Shown piece by piece: positions 1 through 8,220 of a stretch of DNA of 10,835 bases. Source of the DNA: Lojkania enalia (lineage: Eukaryota; Ascomycota; Dothideomycetes; Pleosporales); assembly GCA_010094045.1 (NCBI GenBank), contig ML986623.1, forward strand, positions 225,304-236,138, in the 5' to 3' direction. Numbering within the stretch: the first letter of the stretch is position 1; every line of letters begins with the position of its first letter. The notes under the pieces are model-generated. The model did not search any database and was not told the DNA's origin. It saw only the letters and a list, made by a program, of their open reading frames with translations. Position numbers and translations under genes: made by a program.

Positions 1-109
1 GGTAATAGAGCTTATTAATATATAGATAGTATAGTAGAAATTAATACTATAGGCTTAGGACCCTTTAAATATACTTAATAAACTAAGGTAGAATTTAGCT
101 ACTTATTAT

Positions 110-2510
110 AGTAAGATTTAGGGATAATTTAGGGAAGTTGTATAATTTCTAGATAGTTGTTTATTTATATTCTATTACTACTATAGCTTTTAACTTATAT
201 ATTTAAATAAGAATTATAATAGTATAAAGTATTTAACAAATTATCTTAAATCTTAAGCCTATCTAAAAACTCTAGCTCCTAAGTATAATAGGTTCTATAT
301 ATTTATAGCTAAGCCTCCTGATAATAAAGATCCGATTATACTACTATATTCTACTAGTATCTTCGAGTATAAACTAGTCTATATTATTATTAATAATAAC
401 TAGTCTTTCTAAATAGTAGATTACCTATTCTTTTAATAATTCGTTTAGTTCTTTCAACTAGGTACTATATTAATTAGCCGATTTAGTTTTATAGGGCTAT
501 TTAAGTATAAGGTTATAGTAGCTTAGTTCTTTTTTTATATAACTTTAGCTAAAGTATAAAGATATTAATCGCGTTTAATACCTGGTTTATAAAGAACTAC
601 CTTAGTTTCCTTATAGTAAAAGGGTACTATATTAATTAGGACTAGGAGTTCTACGAGAAACTACTTGATTTTATTCCTATTTAAGAAAGCTATACTAGTA
701 CTTCTATAGTAATAGAAGTACTATATATTCTATTAAATATAAACATGCAATAATAATTACTAGTAGCTACCTATAATAATACTGCTAATAATAGTATACT
801 TATATATACGATATAAGAGAAACTACGCGAAGATAGTATTAAATAGAACTATAAGGAGAATATAATTCTATATCTCGTTTATATTATCAATCTTATTATT
901 TAGAAAATTATTTACTATTTTAAGCTCGCACCCCCTAAAGAGATAGAAGATAGAAGAACTTTATAGTAATACGATATAAATAAGATCTAGATATAGATTT
1001 CTATCTTAAATTCTCTTTATAAAGTATAGCTTTTTATTATAGTTAGTTATTATAGTTATTATATACTAATTCCTAGTTAGATTTAAGCTATTTATAAAGT
1101 AATTAATCGATTACTATAGTACTATAAGCGTTTTATTACTTTATAGGGCTCCCTACTACCTAAATACCGGCTGTCTGTAATAAGAGATGTCCTAACTTAA
1201 TAAAATTCGATATTTAATATATATAACTAAGTAGTAGGCCTTAAATAATATATTAATAACTAGCTTTAATATAAAATTAATTTAAAGATCCCTACTTAGA
1301 AATCTGGTAATAATAAGGATGCTAAGGTAGATTTCTATAATCTCTAGCAACTTTAACTATCTACTACTAAATAGTACTATTTAATACTAATTATAGACCT
1401 GCTCGGCAATTTTAAAAGAGTAACTAAAGCGCTTAGTAAGAATATAAAGCCTTAGATCTAGTATATTTAGCAAATATATAATAGGCTCTTCGATTTCCTA
1501 GATAATATAAATAGAAATCTAGCTAAAGATATAGAGAGTAACTCAGATTAGCTAATAGTAGTAAGAGTTATAGTAGAGAAGGGTTAATCTAAATTAAGTA
1601 AATACTACTTAAAAATAGACGCAAAGTATAGTTACTTATTTAACTATATAATAATCTTAGATCTATCTTAGAAGCTTATAGTATATAAGGTACTTTTATT
1701 ACAGCTATTTATTATATTAGCTTCTAACTATAACTATAGGATAAGACTTAGAACTTTTAGTATAGGGAAACCTATCGCTAATAATTCCTTAAATATCTTA
1801 ATTACTATAATAAGGATATACTAGGCTATACTTTATCTATAATACCCCGACCTTAACAGGTATAAAATAATAAGTAGTTTTGTAAACCATCTCTACAACG
1901 TTTATTCTTAAGCAGCTCCTTAAGTTTCCTAGGCTAGGATCTAAGTAATATAAGAGAGGGAGAAGGAAAGAGAGAGTTAGAGGAAGAAGAGAAAGGACTA
2001 ACTTATTAAGAAGGAGAAAGCTATCTAAGTATACCTCTTATTCGAGGTCGTAACTTTAATATATTAGACTAGTAGAAAGTAAATAAATATCAGTATCTAC
2101 AGCTTACTTAGGTTATAAGAGATATTCTCCTAATATAGATTATAGGAGTTAGTATTAAGTAGGTTTTTAATACTACTAGAAATATAATTAGAAATAGAAG
2201 ATATTACCTTACTATATAGAGAATCTAGAATATTATATTTCTAAAATATATAATAAGTAGAGAAGACTATTATACTAAAGAGGTATACTAGGCTATAAAG
2301 GCCTAAAATACTAATAAGCTAAGCTCTCTTTATAGTACTAATAAGGTTACGGATCTCTTTAAACTTCTAGCCTAGGTATATAATAAAGAACTAGAGATTA
2401 ACTAGAAGATTAACTAGGAGAATATTAATCCTAATACTATTACTAATAAGAAGCCGCCGTGAAAGTATATTTATTAAGAAATTTATAAACCTCTATAGTT
2501 TATATAATAA
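110..2510 (+). pseudogene. hAT-family transposase remnant (RIP-degraded)
   Basis: This is a cut-and-paste DNA transposase of the hAT superfamily, now dead. It reads in three consecutive frames: codons in phase with 257 up to about 540, phase 541 up to about 2035, and phase 2040 to the end, so there are two net frameshifts. Visible in order: a probable BED-type finger (about 140-258), with Tyr in the Cys/His positions and a T-x-H-L-x-x-H-L-like end; a D-x-W-T-S-like motif at 577-591, Asp now Asn but Trp (583) intact; a stretch at 646-684 resembling the family's L-L-D-F-x-x-x-x-x-S-H; the T-x-D-N-A-x-N-N motif around 772-795, its Asp now Asn (775); a C-x-A-H-x-x-N-L motif at 871-894; and T-R-W at 1366-1374, Trp now TAG. 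The hATC dimerisation domain (about 2058-2270) has the Trp-Trp pair as two stops (2070-2075) and a degraded E-R-x-F (2157-2168). The reading continues to about 2505. The 5' limit and terminal inverted repeats were not found; the element may start left of the window. Confidence 0.85.
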
Positions 2511-2757
2511 ATTACTATTATAAATATATTATCATATTAGATTAAGCTATATAAAATTAATAGTTAAAAAGCGTACTACTATAGTCTATAATATATTATA
2601 GTATACTACTCTAGAATCTAATAAAGTAAGATTAGTCTAATCTGTAATAAATAGCTGTAATAAAGCCCTAGAATATTATACTATATATACTCTTACTAAG
2701 CTACTTTCTAAAGTATACTAATTAGTTAAATTCTAAGAAAACCTAGTTTATACGACT
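2511..2757. other. non-coding spacer after the hAT remnant
   Basis: No protein family could be read here in any frame. The stretch presumably holds the 3' non-coding end of the hAT element and the junction to the next insertion. It contains a perfect 16-bp AT-rich palindrome at 2586-2601 and a 10-nt direct repeat at 2642-2651 and 2655-2664 (period 13). Neither is long enough in such AT-rich DNA to assign a role. No terminal inverted repeat or target-site duplication could be paired. Confidence 0.4.
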
Positions 2758-2880
2758 CTACCTTAACCTATACTCTATTACTAAGCAGCTACCTTAACCC
2801 TACCTATACTCTAGGCTGATTAGTAAGACCCTAACCTTAACTCTACCCTACTTACGTAAGACCCTAACTCTAACCTAACC
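2758..2880. repeat. degenerate minisatellite rich in CCTAAC/CCCTAA
   Basis: This cytosine-rich block stands out from its surroundings. CTACCTTAACC followed by CTATACTCTA occurs at 2758-2777 and again, with a 5-nt insert, at 2789-2813 (period about 31). GTAAGACCCTAAC occurs identically at 2823-2835 and 2856-2868 (period 33). The units share CCTAAC, CCCTAA or CCTTAAC hexamers. Because these C's are not followed by A, RIP would leave them alone, which may be why the block survives. It could be a minisatellite, subterminal repeats of the adjacent hAT element, or decayed telomere-like (CCCTAA) DNA. The sequence does not decide between these. Confidence 0.6.
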
Positions 2881-2949
2881 TATATCTATCTACTAGCCTA
2901 CTATCTAGTATATTTTAAGATAGTATAGATATTGTATATTAAATAGTAA

Positions 2950-3405
2950 TATAAGACCTACTAAAGAAGAAAAGAAAATATAGGTATATAGCTAAGACAA
3001 CTAAACGAAAATAAGATACTAGAAAACCTAGTAAAATAAGAAGTTATAATAGGATAGAAAGTTACTAAATAAACTTAAAATAATATAATACTCGAATTTA
3101 GACCTTTATTACCTAAAATATATATTAGAGGAAGATTATAGTATAAATATTTAGAACGGAAATACTTAAAATATATATCTATAAAAGAAGTAATAACCTA
3201 TTAGTCTAAGATAACTTAACTATATAGAAATGTAGGAGAATACTATTTTATAATACTAGAATAATATTACAGCTATAAAGTATATATACTTATTAATAGT
3301 AAAGTAATAAAGAATTTTATAGCTAATAATTATATTGCTAGAAAAGGAATATTTATAGTACGACTAGAACGACTCTATATAATCTAAACTATAGAGGGAA
3401 AGACT
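2950..3405 (+). pseudogene. pre-protease segment and aspartic protease of Gypsy element A
   Basis: The frame in phase with 3289 carries the retroviral-type aspartic protease active site. The segment at 3289-3318 reads L-I-N-S-K-V-I-K-N-F where the family has L-I-D-S-G-A-T-G-N-F, so the catalytic Asp is Asn (3295) and Gly and Ala are replaced by transition products. After it comes I-A-x-x-Y-I-A-R-K-G-I, typical of fungal Gypsy proteases. The same frame can be followed back to about 2950 through stops, presumably the end of gag or the gag-pol linker, but nothing specific is recognisable there. The protease continues in another frame from about 3417, where D-x-x-L-x-x-P-W-L-like and N-P-x-I-x-W-like motifs follow (about 3490-3570). 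A net frameshift therefore lies between about 3345 and 3417. Confidence 0.75.
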
Positions 3406-3416
3406 TCTAGAAGAAA

Positions 3417-6400
3417 GTTATATATATTATAGAACTAGAAGAGTTTAAAATTCTAGAAACAACCTAATAAGAATAAATCTTCTAAATTATAGAAATTACC
3501 GACTATAATATTATCCTAGAAATTCTATAGTTAAGAAAGGAAAATCCTTAGATAAACTAGTAAATAGAACGAATTATTCTTAAAAACTCGAGCTAGCTAG
3601 TTAAAAAACAACTCGTTATAATAGTAAAAGAAGTAGTAAAAGAATTATTCTTAATAGGAAATATATTATATAGTATATCTAAAGAATACTAATACTTAAT
3701 AAAATAACTTTAAAAACTACTATAATATCTACTTAAATATAGAGAATATAATTATAAAATTAAACTATAACTAGAAAAAGAACCTAGATATAGACTAATA
3801 TATAACCTAATATTAAGGGAAGTAAAGGCTCTAGAATAATATATAGACGAGAACCTAAAGAAAGAAATAATCTAAGAATTAAGCTTATTAGTAGTATACC
3901 CTATACTCTTTATAGATAAGAAGAGAATAATAGATCTATAAATATACGTTGATTATTATACTCTTAATAATATTATAATTAAAGATTAATACCCTTTACT
4001 ACTTATCTATAACTTAAGAGATTAATTAAGAGAAGCTACTATCTTTATAAAATTAGATATCTAGAATATATACTACTAGATCTGTATTAAAGAAAGAGAT
4101 AAATGGAAAATAGTATTTAAGATAAAAAAGAGACTCTTTAAATACCTAGTTATACTATTTAGATTTACTAATATACTAGCTACTTTCTAAAAATAAATTA
4201 ATAAGATATTAAGATTATACTTTAGATAATTCTATATAGTCTATTTAAATAACGTTCTTAAACATTTAAAAATAAAGTAAAAATATAAGAAATATATTAA
4301 ACAAATACTATATATATTATAAGTAGTAAAATTATACCTTAAGATAAGGAAATGTAAATTTTATACTATATAAATAGACTACTTAGAATTTATTATTAAA
4401 CTAGAATAACTATAAATAAATCTAAATAAATTAGTAGTAATTAGAAACGAGCTAACTCTAAAATTAGTTAAAGATATTTAATCTTTTATAGGGTTTTAAA
4501 ACTTCTATCGAACTTTTATAGATAATTAAAGTAATATAATTATACTCTTAACCTAACTATTAAGAAAAGATATTACTTTTATATAGGGAAATAAATAAGA
4601 AAAAGCCTTCTAAGAAGTTAAGAAATAATTTTAGTAAGAACTAGTACTAAAACTCTATAATCTAGAAAAGAAAGCTCTTATAGAAACTAATATATTAGAA
4701 ATAAGAATAGCTAGAATTCTTATATAAGTTTATAATAGAAAATAATATTTAGTAGTATACTATTTATAAAAACTTATACTAGTAGAAAGAAATTATAATA
4801 TATATAACTAAAAACTCCTAGCTATTATAATATATTTTAAAGAATAGCGTATATACTTATAGGAAGTAAAATAGTAAACTAAAGTTTATTACGATTATAA
4901 GAATCTTACTATCTTTTTTACTACTAAAACTCTTACCTCTAGATAAGTTAGATAGTTATAAAAACTAGCTATATTCGACTTTAAAATTATCTATATTAGT
5001 GGAAAATAAAACTAAAGAGTAGATATATTAAGTAGACTACTAGAATATAAATAAGAGAAAGGAACTATAGCTATACTACTAAGAAGATAATAAGATAGAA
5101 GTATAATATATAATTACCTAAGACTTATAGTAATAATTATTACTAAAAAAGTAAACTAGATAATACTAATTAGATTAGTAATAGATAGAATATCTAAAGA
5201 ACTTTAAGAATAAAAACTAGAATAGGTAGATAAACTACTATATATTTATAATTAAATCTATATACTAATTAAAGTTAGAAAAGAATTTATTAAGTAATTC
5301 TATAAAGCTTCTACCTATAGATATTAAGAGATAGAGAAAATACTAAAATATATCCTTAGAAGATTCTACTTTTCTAAAATAAGAGAATAGATAAAGAATA
5401 TATTACGAGAATATATAGACTACTAATAAAATAAATCTAATAGATATATACCTTATAAACTATTATAAAACTTAGAAATACTAACTAGACTATAGATAGA
5501 AGTTATTATAAACTTTATTATTAAGCTACTAAAGTTAAAAGACTACTCTAAGAGAGAAGTATATAACTCTATTATAATAATTATAGATAGATTTATAAAA
5601 TATATCTACTTTATCCCTTATAATAAAGTATTATTAGTAGAATAGATTGTAAATATCTTCCTAAAATAGATTATCGTATAATATAGAGTATTATAGAAGA
5701 TAATTATAGACCGAGATATTAAATTTACTTTAAAGTTTTAGTAAACAATTATAAACTTACTAGAAATTAAATATAAAATATTTATAGTATTTTACCTATA
5801 AATAGATAGGTAGATAAAATAAATAAACTAAATAGTAGAGTAATATTTATAGTATTACCTTAACTATAGATAAAATAATTAAATAATACTACTACTAATA
5901 GTATAACTTACGTATAATAGTACTATATATAGTATAACTAGAGTATTACTATTTATAGTAAACTATAAGTATAAACTAAAAACCTATAATACTCTAAATA
6001 AAGTAGTATTATAAGTACCCTAGATATAGAAACGAGTTGAAATTATTTAATAAATATAAGAGTTACTAAAGAAAAACCTCTAGTTTCTATAATATATTAT
6101 AAAGAAATACTATAATAAGAAATATAAATAACTTCTCTACTTTAAGAAGAGAGAAAAAGTTTAGCTACTATAATAAAATATTTAAAGTAAATAACTAAGT
6201 AGTAAACTAGATTATATTAAAATTAGACTATATAAGATTAAGGAATAAATATTACCTATAAACTATTAACTTAAATTATCTACAACTATAAAAATCTATC
6301 TAACCTTCTATATTATACTTATAGAAAAGATACTCTAAAATACTAAACTAGTAATATATAATATAGACGTATATAGAGAAGACTAGAAATAGAAAGTCGA

Positions 6401-6590
6401 AAAAATAATAAAGTATAAGATATAGAATAGTAAATAGTACTATCTAATTAAATAGTTAAAAGTAGATAAATATAAGAACCTATAAAATAATACCTAGAAA
6501 CTAGAAGAAAATTTTAGCTTTATAATATCATAGGTATATTATAAAACCTAAATTCGCGAAGAAAATTTAGAGATAAAATAGTAGAATCGA
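3417..6590 (+). pseudogene. Gypsy element A pol: RT, RNase H, integrase, chromodomain
   Basis: All landmarks are in phase with 3417. The reverse transcriptase spans about 3735-4500. Its fingers region at 3840-4010 has Y-I-D-E-N-L, Y-P-I-L-F-x-D-K-K and V-D-Y-x-x-L-N in sequence. The first catalytic Asp survives in K-L-D (4056). The Y-L-D-D box reads Y-L-N-N (4242-4253). RNase H (about 4590-5050) has its first Asp as Asn (4689) and ends in an L-S-R-L box. Integrase (about 5260-6000) has a zinc-binding half with C-x-x-C-Q-x-N-K read as Y-I-D-Y-stop-stop-N-K (5412-5435). Its D-D-E core has Asn at 5511, an intact Asp at 5709 (D-R-D-I-K-F) and Lys for Glu at 5817. A chromodomain follows at about 6396-6515. 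Every codon interruption seen was TAA or TAG. The product would copy element RNA and integrate the cDNA; this copy cannot. Confidence 0.93.
6396..6515 (+). other. chromodomain at the integrase C-terminus (degraded)
   Basis: Within the pol frame the reading runs V-E-K-I, then Y-Y-L-I-K-stop (family: Y-L-V-K-W), then a short acidic loop, then N-N-T-stop-K-L-E-E-N-F (family: N-T-W-E-P-E-E-N-L). The two stops fall on the two conserved tryptophans of a chromodomain, and TGG to TAG is the expected RIP product. Chromodomains of this class guide integration to heterochromatin by binding methylated histone H3. That fits the setting, but targeting by this copy is an inference from the family. Confidence 0.8.
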
Positions 6591-6594
6591 ATAA

Positions 6595-6845
6595 TATTAG
6601 CTATATTATAGGAGGTAACTCTACTTTAAGAAGAAGATCTATCTTATAATCTACTTCTTTCTCTTCCTTAAGCTACTTCTATATATATTTATAATCTTCT
6701 ATCTACCTATATTTTACTTATTTACAAATCTTTTAGAGATACTAAATTTTTACGCGAGCTACTACTACCTTATTAAAAAGTTGTTTAGATTCTTCTTAGG
6801 CTAAATAAATCTCCTCTTCTAGTTTTATAACCTTAATATACTACT
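6595..6845 (-). pseudogene. decayed coiled-coil coding segment, function unknown
   Basis: On the minus strand, one frame starting near 6830 reads as a charged, helix-forming protein. It has L-E-E-E-I at the start, A-x-E-E-S-K-Q-L-F, V-A-R-V-K, and K-E-E-K-E-V-D near 6660-6680. A few TAA/TAG stops fall where Gln or Arg would suit. Composition and heptad-like spacing of hydrophobic residues suggest a coiled coil. It resembles in style the short coiled-coil ends of hypothetical proteins common in repeat-rich fungal genomes, but I cannot name a family. The left end may overlap the end of the Gypsy A reading on the other strand, so one of the two boundaries is wrong. It could also be chance coding character in purine-biased DNA. 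Confidence 0.35.
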
Positions 6846-7320
6846 TTACTACTAGAAAGAGTTAAAAATAAACTAGTATTATAGAACTATAATATATAAG
6901 TAATTTAAGTATTATAATCCGTATTATATAATAAATATATACTAGTATAAAGATACTCTAAATAGTATAACTTTTTAGGTATCTTCTTCTTATCTACTTT
7001 ATAAGTTAACCTCTTATAGGAATACTAGAAATAAGATATAATAATCTTACTTAAATAGTCTATATAATTAGTATAATAGTATTTATTTAGGGTTAAATAA
7101 TAAAGAGAAGGTATTAGAAATATATATAGTTTTAGTAGAGACAGCGTACTTACCCTACTATATATTAGATTAGAACGGGAAAACTCTTAGGCTAAGAATT
7201 TAGAGGGGGAAGGTAGTATTATAAATACTCTTATAGAAATCTCTATACTAGACCTAATTAAGATTTAAAACTCTATATAGTTAGAAGAATAAAGCTAATA
7301 TAAAATATATAATATACTTA
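6846..7320. other. unassigned AT-rich stretch
   Basis: No protein family was recognised on either strand. On the minus strand, 7153 down to 7148 reads GTAAGT, a consensus 5' splice donor, inside the less AT-rich segment 7139-7215. This might belong to the same decayed minus-strand gene as the coiled coil at 6595-6845, but no exon could be followed across it. The direction fits (donor upstream of the coiled coil); nothing else supports it. Confidence 0.3.
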
Positions 7321-7324
7321 ATAG

Positions 7325-7382
7325 CTTAGTTAACTAAATAATTAAGTATATTTAGTTACTTAGTTAACTAAATAACTAAGTA
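7325..7382. repeat. duplicated palindromic motif, possible transposon terminus
   Basis: Two 24-nt units, 7325-7348 and 7359-7382, are identical except for one T/C difference (7342 versus 7376); the period is 34. Each contains the perfect 12-bp palindrome TTAGTTAACTAA (7326-7337 and 7360-7371). The second lies in a longer imperfect palindrome at 7350-7381 in which 14 of 16 arm positions pair. Both mismatches are C/T differences, as expected if a perfect 32-bp palindrome had been eroded by RIP. The block lies upstream of a pogo-type transposase remnant on the same strand. Left terminal inverted repeats of such elements can carry internal repeats, so this is a plausible left end. No matching inverted copy was found downstream to 8460. 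Confidence 0.7.
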
Positions 7383-7559
7383 AAAAGGAATAGTAAGAGA
7401 ACTAAATTATATTTAATAACCTTATAATCTTAACCTTTATAGCTCTTTATAGTTAACTTAAATATCCTTTATATACTCTACTTATATATTTCTATTATAA
7501 GCCTATAAGAATAATCCTTCTATAGTATATAATTACTTTTAGTTATTATTCTATTCTAT

Positions 7560-8220
7560 ACCTAGCTAATTAGAGGCTATTATATTTCTTCTAATCTTTA
7601 AGAACGTATTTTTTAATATATTTATATATAAGAACTATTAAAAAGCTTTTAAAGTAATAGAAATTATTCCTCTAAATATATAAGTTATATTAAATCGCCT
7701 TAATATATAACTATATATTCTACTAGAACTACTTCTATAAGAAGACTTCTAATAGTTTAAAACTCTAAGTAATATATATAAATTTAGGTTATAATTAATA
7801 CTTATATAAAAGTTCTTTATATAATTATAAAAAGAGATATAAGAAGAATTTTTATAGTTTATAAAAAATGCTAAGTTAATACTATATTAGAATATACTTT
7901 TTTAAACTTACAACTCTAAGCTTAAAAGGTAATTAGAAGAAGTAACTAAGTGTAAAATATATAAAAGAAAGTATATTTAGTATAGTAATATAGTATTATA
8001 TAATAAGAGATCTTTATATATAGCTGTTAAAGTATCTATAAACTCTTAACTCTTTAAAAAGATTTATAGTACTAATATTTAAGAAAAGGTTTAACTAGTT
8101 TAACGCTATTATAGTAACTATAGTAAGACTAGATATAATACTTATATATATTAAAAGGATAGTAGAGAAAATTCTAAATTAGATAAAAATATATTATATA
8201 TAAAATCTCTTATTAGTATT
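7560..8220 (+). pseudogene. pogo/Fot1-type transposase, C-terminal part (RIP-degraded)
   Basis: This is the C-terminal part of a Tc1/mariner-superfamily, pogo-branch transposase, an enzyme that excises and inserts DNA at TA sites. The frame in phase with 7645 reads A-F-K-V-I-E-I-I-P-L-N at 7645-7677, then V-I-L-N-R-L, matching the family's A-F-x-x-x-G-I-V-P-x-x-P-x-x-V-L-x-R-L segment just after the catalytic domain. A long basic helical region follows (7860-8000). Then comes a CCHC zinc knuckle at 8104-8160, in the same frame: R-Y-Y-S-N-Y-S-K-T-R-Y-N-T-Y-I-Y. Tyr replaces the three Cys (8110, 8119, 8149) and the His (8134), with correct C-x2-C-x4-H-x4-C spacing. Such a knuckle closes many fungal pogo transposases. 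The catalytic Asp residues lie upstream and could not be found, so the gene is truncated as well as mutated. Confidence 0.75.

Larger units (their letters stand above)
2950..6590 (+). mobile_element. Ty3/Gypsy chromovirus remnant (element A), 5'-incomplete
   Basis: This is an LTR retrotransposon of the Ty3/Gypsy superfamily. Domain order is protease, reverse transcriptase, RNase H, integrase, chromodomain, which is diagnostic of Gypsy (integrase after RNase H) and of its chromovirus branch. About 0.3 kb upstream of the protease has coding character, but no capsid or zinc-knuckle motif is visible. Only about 0.4 kb separates it from the hAT remnant, so gag appears lost or shortened. No pair of long direct repeats, primer-binding site or polypurine tract could be recognised. 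Repeats that have each been mutated independently are hard to pair by eye, so LTRs may still be present unrecognised. The right boundary is set by the end of the chromodomain reading and is approximate. Confidence 0.85.
7325..8220 (+). mobile_element. Fot1/pogo-like DNA transposon fragment
   Basis: A pogo-type transposase C-terminus lies at 7560-8220, and a palindromic repeat block that could be the left terminus lies at 7325-7382. Only about 180 nt separates the two, and a complete pogo transposase of about 500 codons would not fit, so an internal or 5' deletion of the N-terminal DNA-binding and most of the DDE catalytic part is implied. The right terminus was not found; 8220 is simply the end of the readable transposase. 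Linking the palindrome to this element is an inference. Confidence 0.5.

Noticed and set aside
2586..2601. 16-bp perfect palindrome as a regulatory site or terminator
   Set aside because: It is made almost only of A and T in DNA of extreme AT content, where such palindromes arise often by chance.
2758..2880. CRISPR-like array or true telomere
   Set aside because: Units are few, unequal and without constant repeat plus unique spacer structure. The CCCTAA words are not in perfect tandem as in a functional telomere.
3950..4160. Use of an alternative genetic code, since stops fall at conserved Gln/Trp/Arg codons
   Set aside because: The same segments also show His/Cys to Tyr, Asp to Asn and Glu to Lys at essential sites, which code reassignment cannot explain but C-to-T mutation does.
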